A stretch of 64,000 nt of DNA from Pedococcus cremeus. GTDB lineage: Bacteria > Actinomycetota > Actinomycetes > Actinomycetales > Dermatophilaceae. The stretch lies in NCBI RefSeq assembly GCF_900111375.1, contig NZ_FOHB01000004.1:1-64000 (forward strand), given 5' to 3'. The translations under genes were made by a program, and so were the position numbers. Position 1 is the first letter of the stretch. Every line of letters starts with the position of its first letter. Shown here in pieces: positions 7,404-16,445 of this stretch. Under the pieces are notes generated by a model. It saw only the letters and a program-made list of their open reading frames with translations, made no database searches and had not been told where the DNA came from.

Positions 7404-9431
7404 ATGTCTGACGTGGTCGAGGCCTCACCGGTTGAACGCGCCCAGCAGGCGCTTGCGCGCCACTCGTGGCGTGAGGCGTTCGACCTGCTCCGCGCCGAGG
7501 ACGAGGCTGGCAGGTTGTCCCCGGGGGAGCTGGGACTGCTCGCCCAGGCGGCTTTGTGGGTGGGGCAGCTGCCCGTCGCGATCGACGCCCTTGAGCGCGC
7601 GTATGCCGCCGCGGCCAGGGCCCATGACAACGAGACCGCCGCCGTGCTCGCCATCGCGCTGGCCCGTGACCAGCTCTTCCGCAACGCCGCGCCCGTCGCC
7701 AACGCCTGGCTGCGGCGAGCCGAGCGCCTTCTGGCGCACGCCGACGAGGGTGTCGGACACGGCTGGCTGGCAGCGACACAGTCCTTCCACGACGCGCTCG
7801 TCGGTGACGACGAGGGTGCGCTGGCCAACGCCACGCGCGCGCTGGACATCGGGAGACGCCTCCAGGACCGCAACCTCGAGACGTTCGCGCTGGCGGAGCG
7901 TGGGGCGGCCCTGGTCTCGGCAGGCAGGGTGGCGGAAGGGCTCGACCTGATCGACGAGGCCACGGTTGCCGCCATCTCTGGCGAGCTCGAGCCGGACGTT
8001 GCGGGCGGCGTGTGCTGCACCACGATCGAGACCTGCAGCGCCCTTGGAGAATGGACGCGGGCCGCGGAGTGGACCGAGGCACAGGACCGGTGGTGTCGGC
8101 GCGAGGGCATCAGCGGTTTCCCGGGGATGTGTCGGGTCTTCCGTTCCGAGATCAAGCGGCGACGGGGTGAGTGGCTCGAGGCCGAGGCGGAGGCACGGCA
8201 GGCGTCGGTGGAGCTGCGCGGCTTCGTGCCTGCGGCGGTGGGCATGGCCCTCTACCAGATCGGCGTCATCCGGCTCCGGCGCGGTGACCTGGGCGGCGCC
8301 GAGGCCATCCTCGTCGAGGCGCATGCCTTGGGGACCGATCCTGAGCCTGGGCTGTCCCTGCTGCGGCTCGCCGAGGGAAAGGTCGACGTGGCTGCCACGG
8401 GGATCCGCCGAGCCCTCGACGGCCCGGTGCGGACGCCGACGTGGAGGGCGACGCCCGACACGGGCCTCTATCGACTGCCGCTGCTCGAAGCGCAGGTCGA
8501 GATCGCACTGGCCCGGTCCGACAGCGGGACGGCGCGGACGGCTGCCGAGGAGGTCGGGCGCATCGCGGACCAGTTCGGGACCCGGCTGCCTGCGGCGGCT
8601 GCAGCGGCCACCATGGGTGCGGTAGAGGCGAGTGAGGGTGCGCTCGAGGCGGCGAGTCGGGACCTGCAGCGTGCCGTCGACCTGTACTCAGGGGCCGACG
8701 CACCATACGAGGTCGCCATCGCGCGGCGTGGACTGGCCGAGGTTCATGCAGCCTCCGGTGACCCGGATGCGGCGATCGTCGAGGCGAGGGCTGCGCGGGG
8801 GGTGTTCGACCACCTCGGCGCGACCCCGGACGTCGAACGGACCGCCCGGTTGCTGGTCACGCTCGAGGCCGCGACCGACCCACGTGCCCACGGCGGCGCC
8901 GGGGAGGGCGCGGGGGGTGTGGCCGGCACCAAGCGGGTCGTGCGGTCGTTCGTCTTCACCGACATCGTCGACTCGACGAGACTCACCGAGCTGCTGGGCG
9001 ACGAGTCGTGGTCCCGGGTCCTCGACTGGCACGACAAGGCGCTGCGCGGTGTCGTCGCCGAGCACGGAGGCGAGGAGATCAAAGCCACGGGCGACGGGTT
9101 CTTCCTCGCCTTCGACGACGTGGACGAGGCCCTCGATGCGGCGATCGGGATCCAACGACGGCTCGAGCACCAGCGGCGTGAGTACGGCTTCGCACCCCAG
9201 GTGCGCATCGGTGTCCACAGGGCGGAGGCGAGCCGAAGCGGCCTTGACTACATCGGTGGCGGCGTCCACCTTGCCGCGCGCATCGGTGCGGCAGCCGCGG
9301 GTTCCGAGGTGCTGGTGAGCATGGCCTCGCTGCAGTCGTCGCGGCGGCGGGACCTGCCAGTCGATCGTCGGTCGGTCAAGCTCAAGGGCTTCAGCGAACC
9401 CGTCGAGGTCGCCTCCATCGGCTGGCGGTGA
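7404..9431 (+). CDS. TPR-repeat protein with C-terminal class III adenylate/guanylate cyclase domain
   Basis: 675 residues, ATG behind a good AAGGAGC site. About 500 residues of Ala-rich helical repeats resembling TPRs lead to a CHD cyclase domain from about residue 512. Metal-binding aspartates are in FTDIVDST (near 518) and KATGDGFF (near 564). The lysine of EEIKATGDG is the usual adenine-selecting residue, so ATP is the probable substrate. In the transition-state motif the common VNxAAR is VHLAAR (His near 622, Arg kept), a variant also seen in related TPR-cyclases, so reduced or altered activity is possible. The domain order is helical repeats first, cyclase last, the reverse of many LuxR/ATPase cyclase proteins. 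No membrane segment: cytoplasmic. No effector gene lies alongside. Confidence 0.88.
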   Translation: MSDVVEASPVERAQQALARHSWREAFDLLRAEDEAGRLSPGELGLLAQAALWVGQLPVAIDALERAYAAAARAHDNETAAVLAIALARDQLFRNAAPVANAWLRRAERLLAHADEGVGHGWLAATQSFHDALVGDDEGALANATRALDIGRRLQDRNLETFALAERGAALVSAGRVAEGLDLIDEATVAAISGELEPDVAGGVCCTTIETCSALGEWTRAAEWTEAQDRWCRREGISGFPGMCRVFRSEIKRRRGEWLEAEAEARQASVELRGFVPAAVGMALYQIGVIRLRRGDLGGAEAILVEAHALGTDPEPGLSLLRLAEGKVDVAATGIRRALDGPVRTPTWRATPDTGLYRLPLLEAQVEIALARSDSGTARTAAEEVGRIADQFGTRLPAAAAAATMGAVEASEGALEAASRDLQRAVDLYSGADAPYEVAIARRGLAEVHAASGDPDAAIVEARAARGVFDHLGATPDVERTARLLVTLEAATDPRAHGGAGEGAGGVAGTKRVVRSFVFTDIVDSTRLTELLGDESWSRVLDWHDKALRGVVAEHGGEEIKATGDGFFLAFDDVDEALDAAIGIQRRLEHQRREYGFAPQVRIGVHRAEASRSGLDYIGGGVHLAARIGAAAAGSEVLVSMASLQSSRRRDLPVDRRSVKLKGFSEPVEVASIGWR

Positions 9432-9564
9432 CGGCCACCGGCCGCGGCTCACCGAAAAGCAGTGTCTGGAGGCAGGTCCGGGCTCGTAGGATTGTCACCT
9501 GCCCGCGGCGCCAACGACGGCGCCCGTCCCGGGACCTCTCCTCTCCTGCTCGAAAGGCACTGCC

Positions 9565-11019
9565 ATGCCGCGCCTCACCCTGCCCACGCGCCGTACCGCG
9601 GCCGTGGCCACCCCGAGGCGGGAGATCGCGCAGATCGCGGTGCCGGTGAGTGCGGAGTTCGTGCTGATGCTGGTGCTGAACTTCGTCAACCAGGTGGTGG
9701 TCGGCACGCTCGGTGCCACCGCCATCGCGGCGGTGGGGTTCGCGAACAGCCTGTCGTTCATCCTCATCATCACGCTCGGCTGCCTCGGCACGTCGGTGAG
9801 CATCCTCGTCGCGCGGGCCTTCGGCGCCGGCCGTCGGGTCGACATGGACCACACCGTCACCGCTGCGTTGGTCGTCGCCGGCACCTTGGGCGTCCTCGCC
9901 TCGCTGCTGCCCTCCGTGTGGGCCGGTGACCTGCTGACGGCCACGGGGGCGTCGCCGACGGTCGCCGCAGTGGGCACCGACTACTTCCGGCTCGTCGCGC
10001 TGGCCACCCTGCCCACCATGCTGAGCGCCATCCTCAGCGGCGTGCTGCGCTCGGTCGGGCGGGCGACCAGCCCGATGGTCGCGACGACCGTCACCGTGCT
10101 GGCCAACTCGGTGCTGGCCTACACGCTCGTCACCGGTGCCGGCCCGGCGCCGGCGCTCGGGGCAGCAGGAGCCGGCTGGGCCACCCTCGTCACCACCACC
10201 GTGAAGGCTGCGATCCTGGTCTCGATGGCGTTCGGGCGGCGCGGGGTGGTCTCGTGGCGCCTGCCCGTCGACCGCATCGAGTGGCGCCGGGTCGTGGTGC
10301 CGCTCTTCGTGCTGGCCCTGCCGCTCGGCGTCACCGAGCTGTTCTGGACCGGCGGCACCTTCCTCTACAACGTGGTGTTCCAGCGACTCGGTGACGAGGC
10401 GCTGGCCGCGGCCCAGATCGTCACGACGCTCGAGGGCGTCTTCATCGTCGGCAGCATCGGGCTGATGAGCGCCACCACCACGCTGGTCGGCCGGGCGGTC
10501 GGCCGGGGCGACGCCGCCGGCGCCGTCGCGTGGGTGCACCGCCTGACCCGCGCCGGCCTCGGGACCGGCGCGCTCTTCGGTGTCCTGTTCGGGGCCAGCA
10601 TCCTGCTCCTCGAGCCGCTGTTCCAAGACGCCGGGCCCGAGGTGCGCTCGATGGCCATGGCCGGCATCGCGGTCAACGCCGCCTTCCAGGTCGTCAAGGT
10701 GCGCAACATGATCCTCGGCGCCGGGGTGCTGCCCAGCGGCAACGACGTGCGCGGCGTGATCATGGGCGACGCCATCGGCGCCTTCGTGGTGGGCCTGCCC
10801 ATCGCGGTGCTGCTCGGCCTGCACACCCCTCTCGGGGTGCTCGGCGTCTTCGTGGCCCGGGTGGTCGAGGAGGTCGCCAAGCTGGGCGTCTTCACCTGGC
10901 GAGCCCGGCGGCTGCGCTGGCACGAGCTGGCCCGCAGCGGCCACGCCGACGACAGCGTGGCAGTTCCCGCCGAGGGTGTGGCGCCCGCCCCGCCCGCCGA
11001 TGCCCCCGTCGGAGTATAA
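9565..11019 (+). CDS. MATE-family efflux transporter
   Basis: 484 residues with twelve or so hydrophobic helices and paired MATE halves (IAVPVSAEFVLMLVLNFVNQ near 25; VPLFVLALPLGVTELFWTG near 248). The sequence GVGFANS-like start of helix 2, ILSGVLRSVGRATSPM and VKVRNMILGAGVLPSGND fit the drug/sodium antiport family. It sits in the plasma membrane and would export cationic compounds by H+ or Na+ antiport; the substrate is unknown. Its TAA (11017-11019) lies within the ribosome site of the next gene, so the two are co-transcribed and probably coupled. Confidence 0.9.
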   Translation: MPRLTLPTRRTAAVATPRREIAQIAVPVSAEFVLMLVLNFVNQVVVGTLGATAIAAVGFANSLSFILIITLGCLGTSVSILVARAFGAGRRVDMDHTVTAALVVAGTLGVLASLLPSVWAGDLLTATGASPTVAAVGTDYFRLVALATLPTMLSAILSGVLRSVGRATSPMVATTVTVLANSVLAYTLVTGAGPAPALGAAGAGWATLVTTTVKAAILVSMAFGRRGVVSWRLPVDRIEWRRVVVPLFVLALPLGVTELFWTGGTFLYNVVFQRLGDEALAAAQIVTTLEGVFIVGSIGLMSATTTLVGRAVGRGDAAGAVAWVHRLTRAGLGTGALFGVLFGASILLLEPLFQDAGPEVRSMAMAGIAVNAAFQVVKVRNMILGAGVLPSGNDVRGVIMGDAIGAFVVGLPIAVLLGLHTPLGVLGVFVARVVEEVAKLGVFTWRARRLRWHELARSGHADDSVAVPAEGVAPAPPADAPVGV

Positions 11020-11029
11020 GGAGACCGCC

Positions 11030-11449
11030 ATGACCTATCGGTTCGTCGACACGGTGCCGACCGTGGAGGAGCACGGGGCGCTGGCCATCTCGGTCGGCTG
11101 GCACGGTGACTTCCACTGGGAGTCCGTGCCGGCCTCCCTGGCCGGTTCGCTGTGCGGCGTGGTCGCCTACGACGGCGAGGAGCAGCCCGTCGCGATGGGC
11201 AGGGTCGTGGGTGACGGCGCGTTCTACTTCTACCTCCAGGACGTCGCCGTGCACCCGGACCACCAGCGACAGGGGCTCGGCAGCCAGGTGATCCGCCGGC
11301 TGCGCGACCAGATCGAGGCCATGGCGGGAGCCGACTGCTTCGTCGGCCTGTTCGCCACGCCCGACGGCCAGACGCTCTACGCCCGGGAGGGCTTCGTCGC
11401 CGAGAACACCGTCGGCATGTGGCAGGTGCTGCGCCCCGGCAAGGAGTAG
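11030..11449 (+). CDS. GNAT-family N-acetyltransferase
   Basis: 139 residues from ATG 11030, with AAGGAG just upstream overlapping the stop of the MATE gene. The acetyl-CoA-binding motif is clear: LQDVAVHPDHQRQGLGSQVI near residues 67-86, and the C-terminal beta-bulge region LYAREGFVAENTVGMW. Acceptor unknown; it may be a small amine or an antibiotic-like compound given its coupling to an exporter, but that is inference. Confidence 0.9.
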   Translation: MTYRFVDTVPTVEEHGALAISVGWHGDFHWESVPASLAGSLCGVVAYDGEEQPVAMGRVVGDGAFYFYLQDVAVHPDHQRQGLGSQVIRRLRDQIEAMAGADCFVGLFATPDGQTLYAREGFVAENTVGMWQVLRPGKE

Positions 11450-11468
11450 CCCGTCAGGTTCCCGGGTC

Positions 11469-12533
11469 TCAGGTCTGGACGCGGAGTCGACGGCGCACGT
11501 TCAGGCCGACGACCAGGGCCAGGCCCACGGCACTGCCGATCACCGTCTCGACGCCGCGGTCGAACAGCAGCTGGCCGGCCGGCTGCTCGAAGGCGGTCTG
11601 CCCCATCAGCAGCGCGAGCGGCGTGATGACGAGCAGGGCGACGCCGTAGTTGCGCCCCACGAGCAGCTCGGCACCGATCTGCAGAGCTGCGATGACGAGG
11701 AGCAGCGCGACTCCGGCCAGGTGCAGGCTGAGCAGCAGGCCGCTGGTGACCAGGCCGAGCAGCGTCCCGAGCACGCGCTGTATGCCGCGGGTCACCTGGC
11801 CGCGCAACCCGCGCGCCGACAGCGGCGCCACCGCCGCGACCGTGGCCCAGTAGGGGTGGCCGATGCCCGACGCCGTGGCGAGCGCACCGGCGACGCTCGC
11901 GGCGACGGCGTCCTGCAGTGGCAGCCACGACCGGTGGAGGCGCGCCCGCGAGGGCGTGGACCGCTCACCGCGGGCGAGGCCGCCGACCGCGCCGACGACC
12001 ACGGCGAACAGCGCGGAGAGCCCGGAGACGGCCAGCGCGGGCGCGAGGTCGGCGGTCGTGTGCGGCACCGACGCACAGCCGCCGAACGCGAACACGACGA
12101 ACAGCGAGCCCGGCGGGTGCCAGTCCTGCGCCCGCGAGAGCATCGAGGCGCCGGCCGCGACCAGGCCGGCGATGGGCACGGCGACCCAGGCGGCGTGCGG
12201 CAGCGTCGAGACGGCGACCCCGAGGACGATCACCGACACCAGCGCGGCGCCGACCGAGGCCTGCATCGCCGCGCGGGACAGGTGGACGTGGTTGCGGCCG
12301 TACAGCGACGTGAAGGCGCCGAACCCGGCATACATCGACCACTCCGGGTGGCCGAGGAGGAACACGGCGAGGAGTGGGACGAAGACGCTGATGCCGGCCC
12401 GCAGGGCCACCCGGTGCGCGCCCGCGTGCGGGCGGAAGTGGAACAGGTCGTGGTGCGTGAGCTGACCTGTCCGTGACACGGGGCGGGGCTTGCCTTTCGG
12501 GTCGGCTGCAACCTGTCGGGTTGTGGGCAGCAT
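11469..12533 (-). CDS. FUSC-family (aromatic acid exporter-like) membrane protein
   Basis: About 354 residues from ATG 12533 (GTG 12545 is an in-frame alternative). Two sets of hydrophobic helices flank a hydrophilic centre. The N-terminal half holds ALRAGISVFVPLLAVFLLGHPEW and YGRNHVHLSRAAMQASVGAA, and the C-terminal half GHPYWATVAAVAPLS and TRGIQRVLGTLLGLVTSGLL, the repeated FUSC pattern with the conserved R..QR..GT. The family exports aromatic acids or related compounds. It is convergent with the GNAT gene (19-base gap, no clear terminator). Confidence 0.82.
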   Translation of the reverse strand: MLPTTRQVAADPKGKPRPVSRTGQLTHHDLFHFRPHAGAHRVALRAGISVFVPLLAVFLLGHPEWSMYAGFGAFTSLYGRNHVHLSRAAMQASVGAALVSVIVLGVAVSTLPHAAWVAVPIAGLVAAGASMLSRAQDWHPPGSLFVVFAFGGCASVPHTTADLAPALAVSGLSALFAVVVGAVGGLARGERSTPSRARLHRSWLPLQDAVAASVAGALATASGIGHPYWATVAAVAPLSARGLRGQVTRGIQRVLGTLLGLVTSGLLLSLHLAGVALLLVIAALQIGAELLVGRNYGVALLVITPLALLMGQTAFEQPAGQLLFDRGVETVIGSAVGLALVVGLNVRRRLRVQT

Positions 12534-12557
12534 CAAGGATCTCACACGGCGGCTGGC

Positions 12558-13676
12558 TCACCAGCGGAGGTCGAGCGCGGGCCCGTCCGGCTCGTCGACC
12601 ACCTCCAGGGCCGTGCCGAGCGGCCGTCCAGCGCGGGTCAGGGTGTCAGCGAGCCAGCGGGCGTCATCGACCCCGGCCCGGTCGAGCCGCAGACGGCGCG
12701 CGACGAACGGCACGAGCCGCAAGCCCAGCAGCGTGCCGTCGCGCGGGTCGAGGCCCACCAGGTGGAGCGCTCGGACCTCGTCGCGGAACGCCTCGTAGCC
12801 GCCGATGCCCTCGTAGTCGTTGACCAGGTCGCCGCAGCCGTAGAGCACGACGTGGCCCTCGTGCACCTCGACCGGGCGCGGGTGGTGCGAGGAGTGCCCG
12901 TGCACCACGTGGACGCCCGCCTCGACGAGCGCGTGCGCGAACCGGCGGTGCGAGGGCTCGACGTCGTAGCCCCAGTTGCTCCCCCAGTGCACCGACACCA
13001 CGCGCAGGTCACCGGGACGCCCACCCTCGACCAGCCGTCGGGCCACCCGCCTCGCGGTCCGGCCGCTCAGGTCGGGCAGCAGCGCCACTCCCGGCCGCCC
13101 GGCACCGGCGGCCCACCGCGACGGGACGCCGCTCGAGGAGTCGCCCACCGAGAGCACCACCACGCGGTGGCCGTTCGGGGTCATGGCCACGGCCGGCCGC
13201 CAGGCTTCCTCCTCGTCGCGACCGGCACCGGTGGTGGCGAGCCCGGCGGCCGCCAGCACGTCGAGGGTCTCCTCCAGGCCGGCCAGGCCGTAGTCGAGGA
13301 CGTGGTTGTTGGCGAGGGCCCACACGTCGGCCCGCGCCGCGGTGAGGACCGCGAGGTTGGCGGGACTCATCCGATAGGTGACGGCCTTGCCGTGGGCCCA
13401 GTCGTCGCTGGTGGTCACGCTGGTCTCGAGGTTGAGCACCCGCACCGCCGGATCGAACCGGTCCATGGCGGCGAGGGTGTCGCCCCACGGCCACGTCGGG
13501 GCGACCGGCCGGTCGACCACGCCGTTGACACGCTCCGCGAGCTCGACGTAGGTGCGGGCGTCGTGCACGTAGTCCTCGTGCAGCTCCGGCGGCACCGGGT
13601 GGGCCAGCACCTGGTCGATGCCGCGGCCGGTCATGACGTCACCGGCCAACAGGAGGTGCGCGCCGTCGTCCGCCAT
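12558..13676 (-). CDS. CapA-family metallophosphatase-like protein
   Basis: 372 residues from ATG 13676. It matches the PGA_cap (CapA/PgsA) domain: metal ligands in LLLAGDVMTGRGID, NLETSVTT, WALANNHVLDYG, VVSVHWGSNWGYDVEP and VVHGHSSHHPRPVEVHEG. In Bacillus the family takes part in poly-gamma-glutamate synthesis, but actinobacterial members stand alone. This one has neither a signal peptide nor a membrane anchor and no cap genes nearby, so a cytoplasmic phosphoesterase or ligase-related activity is all that can be said. It starts 25 bases upstream of the FUSC gene on the same strand. Confidence 0.88.
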   Translation of the reverse strand: MADDGAHLLLAGDVMTGRGIDQVLAHPVPPELHEDYVHDARTYVELAERVNGVVDRPVAPTWPWGDTLAAMDRFDPAVRVLNLETSVTTSDDWAHGKAVTYRMSPANLAVLTAARADVWALANNHVLDYGLAGLEETLDVLAAAGLATTGAGRDEEEAWRPAVAMTPNGHRVVVLSVGDSSSGVPSRWAAGAGRPGVALLPDLSGRTARRVARRLVEGGRPGDLRVVSVHWGSNWGYDVEPSHRRFAHALVEAGVHVVHGHSSHHPRPVEVHEGHVVLYGCGDLVNDYEGIGGYEAFRDEVRALHLVGLDPRDGTLLGLRLVPFVARRLRLDRAGVDDARWLADTLTRAGRPLGTALEVVDEPDGPALDLRW

Positions 13677-14192
13677 GGCTCCTGCGTATGCCGCGTCGCC
13701 GCGCCTGCGCAGGGCCAGAGGTCACCCAGCGAAGTCGAAGAGCCGGCGTGGCTAGGAGGCCGCTCCCCTGCCGGGCCGGTCAGCGTCGGCCGGTGCACCG
13801 TGCCTGCCGCGCGGTGCCGGTGCCGGTGACGGTGGCTGGGCGACGCCGTCCATCTGGTCGAGCCGCCCCACCGACGGGTCCTCCATCACCGGGACGTGGC
13901 GGTGCAGCCAGCGCGACCACCACGCACCCAGACGTCCTCGCCGTCGCGGTCGGCGAGCGGGAATGGCCGTCCCAGATACGTCAGCGATGAGCGTGCTCCT
14001 TCAGCTCCGTGGCCTAGTTCCCTCGGCCGAACGGCTGTCTGCTCCCCTGCTGGTTGTGCCCGCTTGCCCCGACATGCTTCCGGTGGCCAACGCGTCAACC
14101 GCGTTCCCAGAGTAGACCGCGGAGGCCGTTCGCGACAGCATCTCCGCCCTTTGCCGGATCCCCTCAGCAGGCCACCGGCGCAGGCTCGTCCC
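13677..14192. other. 516-base interval without a convincing gene
   Basis: No supported gene. On the minus strand from about 13980 to 13750 one frame encodes a plausible protein-like stretch (AWWSRWLHRHVPVMEDPSVG, then LDQMDG and a Pro/Ala-rich tail to a TAG). It has AAGGAG upstream but no usual start codon, so it may be a decayed or misread small gene. The octamer GTATGCCG occurs at 13686. The rest (14000-14190) shows no structure I can name and presumably holds the promoter of the next small gene. Confidence 0.4.
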
Positions 14193-14456
14193 GTGTCGCA
14201 GATGAAGCACACCGACGACGACGGCGACCTGAGCGTGTTCATCAGCGGAGACCTCGTGCTCTTCGCCTGCAGCAAGGGCCATGCCTGGACGGCCCCGCTC
14301 TCGATCGAGCCCGGCGCCGGACCCACCCGTCACCTCGACACGGATGTCGAGGAGACCCAGGACGAGCTCGAGGAGCTCTCCGTCGAGCACGAGCGGTACG
14401 CCGAGCTGGTCCGCCGCTTCGGACCCGGCGTCCCGCGTGCGCTGGGCTTCCACTGA
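14193..14456 (+). CDS. Small acidic protein, HTDDDGD family copy 1
   Basis: 87 residues from GTG 14193 (ATG 14202 would give 84). The N-terminal 34 residues from KHTDDDGDL to GHAWTAPLSI match copy 2 at 15065 at 26 of 34 positions. Shared motifs are KHTDDDGDLS, SGD, VLFAC and GHAWTA. The C-terminal half is a different, acidic helix (VEETQDELEELSVEHERYAE) that could form a coiled coil. I do not recognise the family. A single Cys and the GHAW motif are conserved between the copies. No signal peptide or membrane segment. It precedes a two-helix membrane protein by 171 bases. Confidence 0.65.
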   Translation: MSQMKHTDDDGDLSVFISGDLVLFACSKGHAWTAPLSIEPGAGPTRHLDTDVEETQDELEELSVEHERYAELVRRFGPGVPRALGFH

Positions 14457-14627
14457 CAACCGCACCGCGGCATACGTCGGCACTGCCCGCTGCAAGCGGC
14501 ACCAAACGGCCCGACGGCTGTGGAAACGAAGCCGTAGATACCGAAAATTGACCTTGTCTCCGTCATTTGCACGACGTTCGACGGATGGGGCGAGCGCAGC
14601 CTTGTGGTGCAACAACAGGGGGGCGCC

Positions 14628-15068
14628 ATGGAAAAGGCAGCGATGTACATCCGTGCGGTCCTGACCGGGATCCTGTTCCTGATCACGACCTACTGGCTGC
14701 TCGAGGTGGCAGGCCAGATCTCGACCGTCCCGAGATGGGACGCACAAGGGCACGTGCTCGACACGTACCAGCGGGCGAAGGACGTCCTGCTGGTGGTGCT
14801 GCCGCTGCTCACCACCACGCTGGGGTACTGGTTCGGGGCGGCCGGCCGCGAGAACGCAGAGGCCAAGGCGGTCCAGGCCATGAGCGAGGCCAGGAGGACC
14901 CAGCAGAAGCTGGAGGGGGTGCTGGGCAGCAGCCGCGATGAGGACCTGCTCAGCAAGGCGCAGGTGCTCTACCCGGACGCCTTCGGGCTGCCCCGCCAGC
15001 CGAACCCGCCGCACCGGTCCGACGTGCGGCGCACGCCTGAGGGCGCCGCCGCCGGAGCTTCCCCGTGA
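14628..15068 (+). CDS. Two-helix membrane protein with cytoplasmic coiled-coil tail
   Basis: 146 residues from ATG 14628 (GTG 14604 is in frame upstream). Hydrophobic helices lie at about 8-28 (YIRAVLTGILFLITTYWLLE) and 62-80 (VLLVVLPLLTTTLGYWFGAA), followed by a charged helical stretch NAEAKAVQAMSEARRTQQKL and a Pro/Arg-rich end. No family recognised. The stop overlaps the GTG of the following HTDDDGD gene by four bases (GTGA), which suggests coupled translation and a shared function with the small proteins on either side. Confidence 0.65.
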   Translation: MEKAAMYIRAVLTGILFLITTYWLLEVAGQISTVPRWDAQGHVLDTYQRAKDVLLVVLPLLTTTLGYWFGAAGRENAEAKAVQAMSEARRTQQKLEGVLGSSRDEDLLSKAQVLYPDAFGLPRQPNPPHRSDVRRTPEGAAAGASP

Positions 15069-15265
15069 CCACGCGGCTGAAGCACACGGACGACGACGGC
15101 GACCTCAGCATCTTCGTCAGCGGCGACGAGGTGCTGTTCGCCTGCAACCACGGACACGCCTGGACGGCCCAGGTGTCCGTGCACCTGCACACGTGCCGGC
15201 ACGACCACGCAGAGGAGGACTCCCCCGTCGACGGGCCCGGACCACCCACCCATGGAGTGGCCTGA
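15065..15265 (+). CDS. Small acidic protein, HTDDDGD family copy 2
   Basis: 66 residues from GTG 15065, which overlaps the stop of the membrane-protein gene. It repeats the module of copy 1 (KHTDDDGDLSIFVSGD, VLFAC, GHAWTA). It then diverges into a His/Cys-rich tail (HLHTCRHDHAEE), which with the upstream Cys and GHAW could bind a metal. DNA identity to copy 1 is high over the module, pointing to a fairly recent duplication. Unknown function; cytoplasmic by sequence. Confidence 0.68.
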   Translation: MTTRLKHTDDDGDLSIFVSGDEVLFACNHGHAWTAQVSVHLHTCRHDHAEEDSPVDGPGPPTHGVA

Positions 15266-15292
15266 CGGCGGGGGCGGGGTGCCCGCCGGGCT

Positions 15293-16441
15293 CTACGCGG
15301 CGTTGTCCGCGCGCGGCTCGGCGGGCGCTTCCGTGCTGGCGAGCTGGGTGTATGCCGCCCCGCGCACCGCGTCGTCGCTCTCCAGGCCGGCGCCGAGGGC
15401 GCCACCGACCGTCGCGAGGCTGGCCGTGACGAGGGCGACCCGGAGGTACTCGGGGAACCCGAGCGCGTGGCCGGTCAGCGCGGCATACACGTCGGCGTCG
15501 ACGAGGACCAGCGCGCCCAGCACCGAGATGACGAACAGCGCTGCGAACAGGGTCACGACGCCGATGACGACCGTGGCGAGGGTGGCCGCGTTGAACAGCG
15601 CGACCTGGCGGCGCTCGCGCCGGGCGCGGGGCCGCTCCCAGAGCTGCGCGCCGATGACAAGGGTGCCTGCGACCGCCGCGACCGACAGCACGGCGAGCAC
15701 GGCCAGCTGGGTGGGGCCGTAGCCCTCGGAGAGCAGCCAGAGGTCGGAGGAGACGAGGGTCAGCAGGCCGGTGGCCGCGGCGATGCTGAGCGACTTGGTG
15801 AGCCCGGCGGCCAGCCGCCACGGCCGGTTCGCGCGCACCATGCCGAGCAGCAGGCGGAGGTTGCCGCCGAGCACGCGAGCGGTGAACTGGAGTCCGTCGT
15901 CCTCGCCGGTGTCGGACGACAGCTGGTCGAGGCGCTGCCGCACCACACCGGGGTCGTCGTCCTCGTCGAGGTCGAGCAGCGAGGCGACCAGGTCGACCAC
16001 GAGCGCAGGCACGCGCGAGCGGGTGCGGGCGCCCCCGAGGGCCGGTACCGACACGAGCCCGACGCCGTGCACCGGGCTGGCCTGGGTGACGAGCACCCGT
16101 CGGCCGGCCTTCAGGGGCAGGTCGGTGAGCGCGACGACGAGGTCCCACTCGCGCTCGAGCATGACGTCGCGCGCCGCCTCCAGCAGGTCGAGCCCGTCGG
16201 CGGGTGGTCGCACGAGGGCGTCGTCGACGAGCTCGACGCGCCAGTGGCCGGGCATCCGGTCGCCGAGCAGGCTCGACAGCTGCTGCGCTAGCGCGGTGCG
16301 GAGACCCTCGGTGACGTGCGGTGAGAGGGCGACGCCGAGCACGACCTCGCGCGACGCGGGAGCAGGGTCGGCGTGGCCCGGGGAAGCCGCGCCGGCCCTG
16401 CTGCCGTGGTGGCTGGTCAGGTCGAGCTCGTCACGGGTCAC
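15293..16441 (-). CDS. Membrane protein of unknown function with soluble N-terminal domain
   Basis: 382 residues from GTG 16441. Residues about 30-190 form a soluble alpha/beta domain (REVVLGVALSPHVTEGLRTA, EREWDLVVALTDLPLKAG, VHGVGLVSVPALGG). Four to five membrane helices follow (about 205-350: LSIAAATGLLTLVSSDLWLL, LAVLAVLSVAAVAGTLVIGA, ATVVIGVVTLFAALFVISVL, YLRVALVTASLATVGGALGA). It is a long, clearly protein-coding frame, but I cannot assign a family. It may be co-transcribed with nothing else: the upstream secreted-protein gene ends 4 bases before its start on the same strand, so those two could form an operon. Confidence 0.75.
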   Translation of the reverse strand: MTRDELDLTSHHGSRAGAASPGHADPAPASREVVLGVALSPHVTEGLRTALAQQLSSLLGDRMPGHWRVELVDDALVRPPADGLDLLEAARDVMLEREWDLVVALTDLPLKAGRRVLVTQASPVHGVGLVSVPALGGARTRSRVPALVVDLVASLLDLDEDDDPGVVRQRLDQLSSDTGEDDGLQFTARVLGGNLRLLLGMVRANRPWRLAAGLTKSLSIAAATGLLTLVSSDLWLLSEGYGPTQLAVLAVLSVAAVAGTLVIGAQLWERPRARRERRQVALFNAATLATVVIGVVTLFAALFVISVLGALVLVDADVYAALTGHALGFPEYLRVALVTASLATVGGALGAGLESDDAVRGAAYTQLASTEAPAEPRADNAA

Positions 16442-16445
16442 GCGG

